Positions 42,196-50,009 of a stretch of 64,000 nucleotides of DNA are shown piece by piece. Position 1 is the stretch's first letter. Every line of letters starts with the position of its first letter. The DNA comes from Alistipes sp. (GTDB lineage Bacteria; Bacillota; Clostridia; Oscillospirales; Ruminococcaceae). The stretch is taken from contig JAMPAJ010000001.1 in the NCBI GenBank assembly GCA_023667265.1, positions 632,873 through 696,872 of the forward strand, in the 5' to 3' direction. The notes below the pieces were generated by a model that was not told where the DNA came from, made no database searches, and saw only the letters and a list, made by a program, of their open reading frames with translations. The translations under genes were made by a program, and so were the position numbers.

Positions 42196-43559
42196 AAAGC
42201 ATAAAGAGATGCCAGTTTCTCATTACCGTTTTCCTGCTGATATTCATTGCCGGAATGGCGGTGCTTGTGTTCAGGATCGTCCGAGAATCGCCGTTTTATA
42301 TGACATATTCCGACAATTACCAGCTCGGCATGGTCTACGACAGGAGCGGAGACGTACTCTTCGACGGCACAGGCACAGGAGAGTATGAGAAAGACCACTT
42401 TATCGACGTCGGCAACTTCATCGGCGACGATAAGGGGCAAATGGCGAACACCCTTGTTGCGCGGAATATCGACAAGCTCAACAATTACAGCTTCTCCGCC
42501 GGACTTGTGAAGCAGGGCGGAAAGGCGGCTATCTACACTACTCTCGACCACGAGGCGAACCGCGCCGCATACAACGCGTTCATGGACGCAAAGGGCTGTG
42601 CAGTTGCCTACAACTACAAAACCGGAGAGCTGCTCGTCTGCACAAGCCTGCCCAGCCTTGACCCTACGGAGGGCTATGAAAATATCGAAAACATGGAGTC
42701 GGGCACGCTTATCTCAAAGGCTTTGTACGGAACTGTTCCCGGCTCGACCCAGAAAGTCCAGACGGTCATCACGGCAATGGAGATAATGGGACCCGAGGAG
42801 CTTTTTGCAAAGCGGTACAGCTGTTCCGGCGTGTACACCAACGGCTCGGGAAAAAATATCGACTGCCACAACCAGTGGGGACACGGCGAGCAGGACATCC
42901 AGCAGGCTGTGGAAAACAGCTGCAATCCGTTTTTTGCGCAGCTTGTTGAGGATCCGGATATGCCTCTCAGCAGCGTGAAAAACGTGTACCGGAAGCTGGG
43001 ATATGCGGTAAACGGCGACGAAGCGGAGTATTTCCTCATAGACGGGATAATCTGCGAAAAGGCGTCAACAACTCTTGAAAAATCCACGGATTTTGCGACC
43101 CAATGGGGATGTATCGGACAGGGAGATACCCTTGTAAGCCCGATGCAGCTTATGATGTGGCAGAGCGCAATTGCAAACGAAAGCGGTATCATGACCATGC
43201 CTCACGTTATCAGCAAGGTGACGGACGTTTATGGAGACGATGCCGAGGTCATGGGCACGGAGTACAGCGACCGGCTTTTCAGCAAAAACACGGCGCAGTC
43301 GGTAAAGCAGATACTGCTTACTAACGGCGCAAACCATTACAGCTCGTCGATACCTGGCTATAAGCTCGCTATAAAGAGCGGTACGGCACAGGTCAAGGAT
43401 GGCGCAGAGGAAAACGCGCTGCTTACCGGATTTGTCGACGAGGCGGATTTTCCGGTGGCGTTCTGCGTGGTTATGGAGAATAAGTACAGCACGCCTGCCG
43501 TTGCGGAGAATATTGTTGCGGCGATGCTTAATGCGATAAGAGAAAATTTTTACGAGTAA
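42192..43559 (+). CDS. Class B penicillin-binding protein (transpeptidase)
   Basis: The 455-aa protein has an N-terminal membrane anchor (about 9-30), a short pedestal (YMTYSDNYQLGMVYDRSG) and a transpeptidase domain with SxxK in GSTQKVQ, SxN in SCN, and KSGTAQV. This resembles PbpA of actinobacteria and short clostridial PBPs; it cross-links peptidoglycan outside the membrane. ATG 42192 overlaps the rodA stop (ATGA) with AAGGAGG upstream. Pairing with the preceding SEDS protein is strongly implied. Confidence 0.9.
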   Translation: MKSIKRCQFLITVFLLIFIAGMAVLVFRIVRESPFYMTYSDNYQLGMVYDRSGDVLFDGTGTGEYEKDHFIDVGNFIGDDKGQMANTLVARNIDKLNNYSFSAGLVKQGGKAAIYTTLDHEANRAAYNAFMDAKGCAVAYNYKTGELLVCTSLPSLDPTEGYENIENMESGTLISKALYGTVPGSTQKVQTVITAMEIMGPEELFAKRYSCSGVYTNGSGKNIDCHNQWGHGEQDIQQAVENSCNPFFAQLVEDPDMPLSSVKNVYRKLGYAVNGDEAEYFLIDGIICEKASTTLEKSTDFATQWGCIGQGDTLVSPMQLMMWQSAIANESGIMTMPHVISKVTDVYGDDAEVMGTEYSDRLFSKNTAQSVKQILLTNGANHYSSSIPGYKLAIKSGTAQVKDGAEENALLTGFVDEADFPVAFCVVMENKYSTPAVAENIVAAMLNAIRENFYE

Positions 43560-43573
43560 AATATTATATGTCT

Positions 43574-43815
43574 CTTAGGCAGGGTTTGGGACGGAGTTCC
43601 AATCGGCGAAGCCGAAGCATTGGGTTTCAAAAGGGACAATGTCCCTTTTGCAGGGTCCAGGGGCAGCGCCCATGGCAGGGCATGGGACAGAGTCCCATAT
43701 CGACTGGAGGTCGATGTTTACTTTAGGCGCCCTGCAAGGGGTGAATTCAAAAACAGTCCAGTGGACTGTTTTTGAAGAGGGGACGCTCTGCAAGAGAGAG
43801 CGTCCCCTGAAATTT
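43574..43815 (-). repeat. Interspersed repeat family 2, copy 4 (inverted, longest)
   Basis: Reads on the minus strand in the same module order as 8396-8592: GACGCTCTC/GAGAGCGTC hairpin, AAACAGTCCACTGGACTGTTT, ATCGACC..GGTCGAT, ATGGGACTCTGTCCCAT and AAAGGGACATTGTCCCTTT. An additional GGGACGGAGTTCC part extends it. Fills most of the gap between the PBP gene and hpf; no coding sequence seen. Confidence 0.8.
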
Positions 43816-43904
43816 TCACAGCAAACTCACAGCCCTTCAATCGTGAAATTCAACAAATTCGCATATGAAAAATATACACAATATATAAAATTCGCAAAAT
43901 CCTC

Positions 43905-43933
43905 TTGTAATATTGAAAATAATATGTTATAAT
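43905..43933 (+). promoter_or_regulatory. Promoter of hpf
   Basis: TTGTAA, 17 bp and TATAAT with an extended -10 (TGT), about 65 bp before the hpf start. Confidence 0.7.
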
Positions 43934-43998
43934 ATAAACATGAAATTTTCATTTCATATTATCTTCCATAAGGAAGTCTAAAGGAGGACGATTCGTCT

Positions 43999-44526
43999 AT
44001 GAAAACAACCATTACAGCTAAGAAAATGCAGGTTCCACAGAATTTTGCCGAATATGCGGAGAATAAGCTTGAAGCTAAACTCGGTAAGTTTTTCGGCGAT
44101 GAAGCTGATGCGAAGATCGTAATGTCCGAGGTGAAGAACCAGATCGTTCTGGAGCTTACCGTTAAATATAACAGCATTATTTACCGCTCCGAGCGTAAGG
44201 CAGCGGATAAAAACGATGCCCTCGACGAGGCTGTCGACAAAATTATCCGCCAGATCCGCAAGAATAAGACCAGAGTTGAGAAAAAGCTGAAGGATACCGC
44301 CTTCAAGGAGTCCTTCGCCGAGCCTGTCGAGGACGTTTCCGGCTATGAGGTCATCAAGGAAAAGAGGTTCAAGCTCCGTCCAATGGATGTTGAGGAAGCT
44401 ATCCTCCAGATGAATCTTCTGAGCCACGAGTTCTTCATGTTCCTTAACGCAAAGTCCGGCGACGTTAATGTTGTCTATAAGCGTGCCGACGGAAATTATG
44501 CCGTGCTCCAGCCTGATATGGACTGA
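43999..44526 (+). CDS. hpf: Ribosome hibernation promoting factor, long form
   Basis: The 175-aa protein has an N-terminal HPF/RaiA domain (about 1-95) and the C-terminal dimerisation domain (about 118-173: RFKLRPMDVEEAILQMNLL, SHEFFMFLNA) found in long HPF of Firmicutes. It binds the 30S subunit and pairs 70S ribosomes into 100S dimers in slow growth. AAGGAGG precedes the ATG. It is monocistronic with a terminator. Confidence 0.95.
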   Translation: MKTTITAKKMQVPQNFAEYAENKLEAKLGKFFGDEADAKIVMSEVKNQIVLELTVKYNSIIYRSERKAADKNDALDEAVDKIIRQIRKNKTRVEKKLKDTAFKESFAEPVEDVSGYEVIKEKRFKLRPMDVEEAILQMNLLSHEFFMFLNAKSGDVNVVYKRADGNYAVLQPDMD

Positions 44527-44568
44527 ATGGCATCCTTTATGACGGATGCTATCTGAATCAAGAGCAAG

Positions 44569-44605
44569 AATATGCGGAGATATTTCGTCTCCGCATATTT
44601 TAATT
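44569..44605 (+). terminator. Terminator of hpf
   Basis: Stem ATATGCGGAGA/TCTCCGCATAT followed by TTTAATTTAAT. Confidence 0.85.
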
Positions 44606-44632
44606 TAATATCCAATTCAAGGAGAAATAATA

Positions 44633-45301
44633 ATGGACAAAAATAAAAAAACGATCATTGAAAAGAGAATTTTTAAAACAGGCGAAAATCTGAAAAAGAA
44701 TAACATGGAGTTTTACTATGCTCCTGCCGCCGCTGATGTAAAGGCTATTCTCTCCGGTCTGCTGAAACCGGGCGATGTCATCTCCCACGGCGGCTCGGTG
44801 TCAATGGCTGAGTGCGGTATTCGTGAGCTCATCCAGTCGCCGGAGTATCAGTACCTCGACCGTTCTGCCGTTCCTGCGGAGGAGGTGGAAGAGCTGTACA
44901 GAAGATCCTTCTTCGCCGACGTGTATATCTCCAGCTCCAACGCCATAACCGAGGACGGCGTGCTCTACAATGTGGACGGAAACAGCAACCGCATCGCCGC
45001 CATTGCCTATGGCCCGAAGTCGGTGATAATAATTGCCGGATATAATAAGATCGTCCGGGATCTTGAAGAGGCTGAGATACGCGTGAAGAACACGGCTGCT
45101 CCACCGAACTGCGTCCGTCTCGACTGCAAAACGCCCTGTGCCGAGACCGGAGAATGTATCTCCCTGAGAAACAGCGGCAGGCAGATCTCCGACGGCTGCC
45201 GCGGCGACGGTCGTATCTGCTGCAACTACCTGATCTCCGCCCAGCAGCGGCATAAGGGTCGTATCAAGGTCATTATCGTAGGCGAGGAGCTGGGATTCTG
45301 A
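44633..45301 (+). CDS. LUD-domain protein (LutC/YkgG family)
   Basis: The 222-aa protein has the LUD fold with VISHGGSVSMAECG, SSNAITEDGVLYNVDGNSNR and the C-terminal cysteine cluster CKTPCAETGEC. LutB/LutC relatives take part in lactate oxidation, but stand-alone members of this length are widespread in clostridia with no known role. It is 4 bp from the dockerin-LRR gene, though no functional link is evident. Confidence 0.85.
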   Translation: MDKNKKTIIEKRIFKTGENLKKNNMEFYYAPAAADVKAILSGLLKPGDVISHGGSVSMAECGIRELIQSPEYQYLDRSAVPAEEVEELYRRSFFADVYISSSNAITEDGVLYNVDGNSNRIAAIAYGPKSVIIIAGYNKIVRDLEEAEIRVKNTAAPPNCVRLDCKTPCAETGECISLRNSGRQISDGCRGDGRICCNYLISAQQRHKGRIKVIIVGEELGF

Positions 45302-45305
45302 TAAT

Positions 45306-46859
45306 ATGAAAAAGGTTTTTGCATTATTAGCCGTTATTGCCGTAATATGCGGTTCAGCGCCTGCCTATGCGATTCCGGCAAACGCTGTCGAGGCGGCAAC
45401 TATGAATGAATACTACCAGCAGGAGGAAGAGCAGTTTCCCGACCCCGACGCGGGATATTCGGAGGTAACGGAGGATGATCTGGTCTTTCGTTTGTACGAC
45501 GATTACGCAGTCCTTGCGGAGTGCAAGGACACCGATGTGACAGAGGTCGCAATTCCAGGCGAGATACAGGGGCTGCCCGTTGTCGGCATTACAGGTGAAC
45601 CCTTTTATTACTGCGGAGGACTTACTACTATCATCCTGCCTGATTCCCTGCAATATTTCGACTGGTTCGACATGACCTCCACTACATCCGGAAACAGCGA
45701 AGATGCTTTGCCCTTGATCTCAAAGGTCATTGTATCGGAAACAAATCCATATTTTACCCTGTCGGAGGGTATTCTTTACAGCAAGGATATGAGCACAGTG
45801 ATCGGATGTCCGCCGGCTATGGATATGAGCGAGCTGAAGATCCCGGCTCAGGCAGAGAGCATCGGCGACTACGCATTTTACGCCTGCTATAAGCTTGAAA
45901 AGGCAGTCATCCCCTCGACCGTAAAGCACATAAACAACGGCGCATTCCTCGCCTGTATCAACCTTAAAACAGTTGAAATTCCCGAAAGCATAACCTCTCT
46001 GTCCGGCTATATGTTCTTTTTATGCCACTCTCTTTCCGAGGTCGTTTTCCATGGCGATATCGAGAAGATCGGATTCGACGCTTTCAATGAATGTACGGCG
46101 CTGACGAACTTTACTATTCCCGATACCGTGACATATATCGGAGCAGACGCCTTTGAGGATTCCGGCTGCCTCGAAAACAGAAACGGCGTTCACTACGTCG
46201 GAGATTGGGTCGTGGGAAGCGACACAGATATCAAAGAAGCCGTAATTCCAGAGGGCACGGTGGGAATCGCCGAAATGTCGTTCTTCATGAGAGATCAGCT
46301 TGAATTGCTGGACATTCCGGAGTCCGTAAAGTATATCGGAGATCTGCTGTTCCCGACCCTGAGCGGAAGCCGGACATTGGCTGAGATACACTACAGAAGT
46401 CACACCCTCGGCGAAAAAGCGCTTACCTCAGTAAGATCTGCCGCTGATTTTTACATTTATGACCCCGAATGCGAAATATACGACAGCGAAAAGACCATTC
46501 CTGCTACCTACAGGGTAACGATTACGGACGATGCGCAGACGAAAAGCGTCGTTATACACGGATATGAAAATTCCACAGCACAGGCATATGCCGAAAAATA
46601 TGGCAGGGAATTTGAAGCTATCGGGGATAATACGCTTATCGGCGACGTAAACAAGGACGGCGTGTTCGATGTGGCTGATTTAGTCCTCGTCCAGAAATGG
46701 CTTCTCGGAGACGGCGGTACAGAGCTTGCCGACTGGAAGGCTGCCGATTTTTGCGCGGACGATAAGCTTGACGCCTTCGATCTGTGTCTGATGAGGCAGG
46801 AGCTTGTGGTATCTGAGGAGGATACACGGGACGACGTACTTGGAGTTGATGTGAAATGA
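45306..46859 (+). CDS. Secreted BspA-type leucine-rich-repeat protein with dockerin
   Basis: The 517-aa protein has a signal peptide (about 1-22), then BspA/TpLRR repeats (about 70-400; FYYCGGLTTIILPDSL, FYACYKLEKAVIPSTVKHI, FNECTALTNFTIPDTV). A C-terminal type I dockerin spans about 443-500, with GDVNKDGVFDVADLVLVQ and a second segment CADDKLDAFDLCLMRQ. The dockerin implies binding to a cohesin on a cellulosome scaffold; the LRR may bind substrate, host or other proteins. It is encoded within an operon with a LUD protein and a membrane protein. Confidence 0.87.
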   Translation: MKKVFALLAVIAVICGSAPAYAIPANAVEAATMNEYYQQEEEQFPDPDAGYSEVTEDDLVFRLYDDYAVLAECKDTDVTEVAIPGEIQGLPVVGITGEPFYYCGGLTTIILPDSLQYFDWFDMTSTTSGNSEDALPLISKVIVSETNPYFTLSEGILYSKDMSTVIGCPPAMDMSELKIPAQAESIGDYAFYACYKLEKAVIPSTVKHINNGAFLACINLKTVEIPESITSLSGYMFFLCHSLSEVVFHGDIEKIGFDAFNECTALTNFTIPDTVTYIGADAFEDSGCLENRNGVHYVGDWVVGSDTDIKEAVIPEGTVGIAEMSFFMRDQLELLDIPESVKYIGDLLFPTLSGSRTLAEIHYRSHTLGEKALTSVRSAADFYIYDPECEIYDSEKTIPATYRVTITDDAQTKSVVIHGYENSTAQAYAEKYGREFEAIGDNTLIGDVNKDGVFDVADLVLVQKWLLGDGGTELADWKAADFCADDKLDAFDLCLMRQELVVSEEDTRDDVLGVDVK

Positions 46860-47659
46860 ACGTTTTCAGCGCTTACCAGGTTTTCAGCTTTTTCGTGATA
46901 TATTCGTTTTTCGGTTGGTGTCTCGAGGTGGTCTATCAGGCTGTTGAACACGGAAAGTTCATAAACCGCGGCTTTCTCAATGGGCCATACTGCCCTATCT
47001 ACGGCTTCGGAGCGGTGATAGTCGTCTCGGCTCTGCTGCCCATAAGCGATAATATCCTGGTGCTGTACGTCGGCTCAGTCGTCCTCACCTCCGCTCTGGA
47101 ACTGGTGACAGGCTTTGTGCTCGAAAAAATTTTTAATCAGCACTGGTGGGACTACTCCGACGAAAAATTCAACATCGGCGGGTATATATGTTTAAAATTC
47201 TCGCTTCTCTGGGGTGTCGCCTGCCTTATCGTTGTCAGGATTATACATCCCATTATCTACAGGTTTGTAGACTGGATCCCCCATACTCTGGGCGTAATTC
47301 TGCTTTCCGTTATTTACATCGGATTCGTCAGCGACTTCATGATAACGGTTTCGGCGATACTTAAAATCAGGAAGAAAATACGTATTCTGGAGAACATTTC
47401 AGCTGAAATGCGTAAAATCTCCGACAAAACCGGGGAAAAGCTTTTCAGCGGAGTCGAAACTATCCGCAGTAAGAGCGAGGAATGGAACGAGAAAAATGCC
47501 CAGCTGAAAAAACGGCTGGAGGAACTTGCCGCAAAGTACAAGAAGCTTTCTGAGGAAAAGGGCTTCAACGGCAGACGTCTGGAGCATTCGTTCAGAAAGC
47601 TAAGGCTATTTGGTGATAAAAATCCCGAAAAAACGAATAAAAGCGATGATGAAAGCTGA
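46856..47659 (+). CDS. CmpB-family putative ABC-transporter type IV membrane protein
   Basis: The 267-aa protein has about five membrane helices (IYSFFGWCLEVVYQAVEHGK and RGFLNGPYCPIYGFGA are the family hallmarks, PF06541). A highly charged coiled-coil tail follows (about 180-245). The function of this widespread Firmicute family is unknown. It overlaps the dockerin-LRR gene by 4 bp (ATGA). Confidence 0.82.
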   Translation: MNVFSAYQVFSFFVIYSFFGWCLEVVYQAVEHGKFINRGFLNGPYCPIYGFGAVIVVSALLPISDNILVLYVGSVVLTSALELVTGFVLEKIFNQHWWDYSDEKFNIGGYICLKFSLLWGVACLIVVRIIHPIIYRFVDWIPHTLGVILLSVIYIGFVSDFMITVSAILKIRKKIRILENISAEMRKISDKTGEKLFSGVETIRSKSEEWNEKNAQLKKRLEELAAKYKKLSEEKGFNGRRLEHSFRKLRLFGDKNPEKTNKSDDES

Positions 47660-47721
47660 TTTAGATATACAATATGTTAGCAGAGTATAACATATGGATA
47701 TTATTCTTTTGTTAAAATCAC

Positions 47722-47750
47722 TTGATTAAAAATAAGAAATGTTGTATAAT
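47722..47750 (+). promoter_or_regulatory. Promoter of the scaffold/GGGtGRT operon
   Basis: TTGATT, 17 bp and TATAAT. A palindrome ATATGTTA, 8 bp, TAACATAT lies just upstream (47672-47695) and could be an operator. Confidence 0.75.
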
Positions 47751-47805
47751 ATTATTGTATGTGGGGCGGCTTGTCTGCTCTAATATTTGAAAGGAGTATC
47801 AAATC

Positions 47806-48498
47806 ATGATTTATTCTCACGAAGTTGAAACAATGTGCCCTATCGCTCAGGGCGTTGCTCACGGTGCAGCTCCGATCCCGGAAGAGGCAAAGTGGGTCAA
47901 GGCTAAGGAGATCAAGGACATTTCCGGCTTTACACACGGCATCGGCTGGTGCGCTCCTCAGCAGGGTACCTGTAAGCTCACCCTCAATGTTAAGGAGGGC
48001 ATTATCCAGGAGGCTCTCGTTGAGACTATCGGCTGCTCCGGTATGACTCATTCCGCTGCTATGGCTTCTGAAATTCTTCCCGGCAGAACAATTCTCGAGG
48101 CTCTCAATACAGACCTTGTCTGCGACGCTATCAATACAGCTATGAGAGAGCTTTTCCTCCAGATCGTTTACGGTCGTTCACAGTCTGCTTTCTCCGAGGG
48201 CGGTCTCGTTATCGGCGCAGGTCTCGAGGACCTCGGTAAGGGTCTCCGTTCACAGGTTGGTACTATGTACGGTACTCTCGCAAAGGGTCCCCGCTATCTG
48301 GAAATGACAGACGGCTACGTTACAGGTCTCGCTCTCGACGAGGACAACCAGATCATTGGCTATAAGTTCGTTAACTTCGGCAAGATGATGGACTTCATCA
48401 AGGCTGGCGACGACGCTAACACAGCTTTTGAGAAGGCTCAGGGACAGTACGGCAGAGTTGCTGACGCCGTTAAGATCGTTGATCCCAGAAAAGAATAA
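47806..48498 (+). CDS. NifU-like iron-sulfur cluster scaffold protein
   Basis: The 230-aa protein has a NifU/IscU N-terminal-like fold with conserved Cys11, Cys49, Cys56, Cys77 (ETIGCSGMTHSAAMASE) and Cys106. It is longer than IscU and forms an obligate pair with the next gene in many anaerobes. AAGGAG precedes ATG. Codon use is far more biased than in neighbours (GCT, GGT, CTC, ATC, GTT, AAG dominate), a mark of very high expression. What its cluster is delivered to is not known; the partner is the likely target. Confidence 0.8.
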   Translation: MIYSHEVETMCPIAQGVAHGAAPIPEEAKWVKAKEIKDISGFTHGIGWCAPQQGTCKLTLNVKEGIIQEALVETIGCSGMTHSAAMASEILPGRTILEALNTDLVCDAINTAMRELFLQIVYGRSQSAFSEGGLVIGAGLEDLGKGLRSQVGTMYGTLAKGPRYLEMTDGYVTGLALDEDNQIIGYKFVNFGKMMDFIKAGDDANTAFEKAQGQYGRVADAVKIVDPRKE

Positions 48499-48512
48499 GG
48501 AGGACACTTAAA

Positions 48513-49511
48513 ATGGCTTTATTTGAATCATATGAGAGACGTGAAAAGCAGATCCTTGACGTTATCAAGGCTTACGGCATCAACTCTATCGAAGAGTGCG
48601 CTGATGTCTGCAAGGAAAAGGGTCTGGACATCTACAAGCTCGTTGAGGGTATTCAGCCTATCTGCTTCGAGAACGCTAAGTGGGCTTACACAGTAGGCTG
48701 CGCTATCGCTATCAAGAAGGGCTGCACAAGAGCTGCTGACGCTGCTGCCGCTATCGGAGAGGGTCTCCAGGCATTCTGCATCCCCGGTTCTGTTGCCGAT
48801 CAGAGAAAGGTTGGTCTCGGTCACGGTAACCTCGGAAAGATGCTCCTCGAGGAGGAAACAGAGTGCTTCGCATTCCTGGCTGGTCACGAGTCCTTCGCTG
48901 CTGCTGAGGGCGCTATCGGTATCGCTGAAAAGGCTAACAAGGTTCGTCAGAAGCCCCTCCGCGTTATCCTGAACGGTCTCGGAAAGGACGCTGCTCAGAT
49001 CATCGCTCGTATCAACGGCTTCACATATGTTGAGACAGAGATGGATTACCATACAGGCGAGGTCAAGGAAGTATTCCGCAAGGCTTACTCCGAGGGTCTC
49101 CGCGCAAAGGTAAACTGCTACGGCGCAAACGACGTAACAGAGGGCGTTGCTATCATGTGGAAGGAAAACGTTGACGTTTCTATCACAGGTAACTCCACAA
49201 ACCCCACTCGTTTCCAGCACCCCGTTGCAGGAACATATAAGAAGGAGCGCACAGACGCTGGCAAGGCTTACTTCTCAGTAGCTTCCGGCGGCGGTACAGG
49301 ACGTACTCTCCACCCCGACAACATGGCTGCAGGTCCTGCTTCCTACGGTATGACTGATACTATGGGACGTATGCACTCAGACGCTCAGTTCGCTGGTTCC
49401 TCTTCAGTTCCCGCTCACGTTGAGATGATGGGTCTCATCGGTATGGGTAACAACCCGATGGTTGGCGCAACTGTTGCTTGTGCTGTTGCTGTTGAAGAGG
49501 CTATGAAGTAA
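48513..49511 (+). CDS. GGGtGRT protein, function unknown
   Basis: The 332-aa cytoplasmic protein carries the family-defining GGGTGRT at 259-265. There are several cysteines (Cys29, Cys33, Cys51, Cys63, Cys71, Cys89) and a helical N-terminus. No catalytic fold is recognised. It starts 14 bp after the scaffold gene behind AAGGAGG and ends at a strong terminator. Codon bias is as extreme as in the scaffold gene, so both are probably among the most abundant proteins of the cell. The pairing suggests an Fe-S enzyme or storage protein. Confidence 0.82.
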   Translation: MALFESYERREKQILDVIKAYGINSIEECADVCKEKGLDIYKLVEGIQPICFENAKWAYTVGCAIAIKKGCTRAADAAAAIGEGLQAFCIPGSVADQRKVGLGHGNLGKMLLEEETECFAFLAGHESFAAAEGAIGIAEKANKVRQKPLRVILNGLGKDAAQIIARINGFTYVETEMDYHTGEVKEVFRKAYSEGLRAKVNCYGANDVTEGVAIMWKENVDVSITGNSTNPTRFQHPVAGTYKKERTDAGKAYFSVASGGGTGRTLHPDNMAAGPASYGMTDTMGRMHSDAQFAGSSSVPAHVEMMGLIGMGNNPMVGATVACAVAVEEAMK

Positions 49512-49526
49512 TATCTATATAACAGA

Positions 49527-49562
49527 TAATCCCCTGGATCACGTGTTCGGGGGATTTTTTTG
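49527..49562 (+). terminator. Terminator of the scaffold/GGGtGRT operon
   Basis: Stem AATCCCC/GGGGGATT followed by a run of T. Confidence 0.9.
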
Positions 49563-49589
49563 CGTCCGAAATTCCGGCACAACAGGGCA

Positions 49590-49619
49590 CAAAAAAGCTG
49601 CTGCAAAAACGCAGCAGCC
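49590..49619 (-). terminator. Terminator of the small lipoprotein gene
   Basis: On the minus strand, GCTGCTGC, loop and GCAGCAGC are followed by a T tract. Confidence 0.85.
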
Positions 49620-49632
49620 TCTCACCATGCTC

Positions 49633-49809
49633 TTAGCCCAAAAGGTCTTCAAGTGCCTCGGCAGTTTCATAAATTGCGTAGTGAACTTCGCAATATCCTT
49701 TCTTGTAAACCTCTTCGTCGCAGCCGTCCTCTTTACAAGTTCCGCAGCCAACGAGAGCAGTCATCATTACGGCACCCAGTGCCAGTACAGCAAAAATCTT
49801 TTTTTTCAT
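49633..49809 (-). CDS. Small cysteine-rich lipoprotein
   Basis: The 58-aa precursor has a lipoprotein signal (KKKIFAVLALGAVMM, lipobox LVGC at about 19-22). The mature part is only about 37 residues with CKEDGC and YCEVHY, a Cys4/His-like spacing that could bind a metal. ATG 49809 follows GGAGGT by 8 bp. I know no function; its own terminator supports it as a gene. Confidence 0.65.
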   Translation of the reverse strand: MKKKIFAVLALGAVMMTALVGCGTCKEDGCDEEVYKKGYCEVHYAIYETAEALEDLLG

Positions 49810-49964
49810 TTCAATAAACCTCCGAAAAAAATTGAGAGCAAGTCTCATTTCATTACCTTATTATCATATCATATAAAATGTCGAATGTCAAGAGATTTTT
49901 TAAAAACAAATCAGAAAATCTGCCCAAAATCAACAGCGAAAACTTGTGCACAATTACCTAGAAA

Positions 49965-50005
49965 TGGCAAAAAAGACTGCCGCAATATTAATGCAGCAGT
50001 CTTTT
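49965..50005 (-). terminator. Terminator of the GH9 gene
   Basis: Minus-strand stem AAAAGACTGC/GCAGTCTTTT with a following T run. Confidence 0.88.
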
Positions 50006-50009
50006 GTTT

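Noticed and set aside
43639-43932. 97-codon frame before hpf
   Set aside because: Lies in family 2 repeat and the hpf promoter region.
47672-47695. Rex operator upstream of the scaffold/GGGtGRT operon
   Set aside because: The palindrome TGTTA-N8-TAACA has two extra bases in the middle compared with known Rex sites, so I list it only as an unassigned palindrome.
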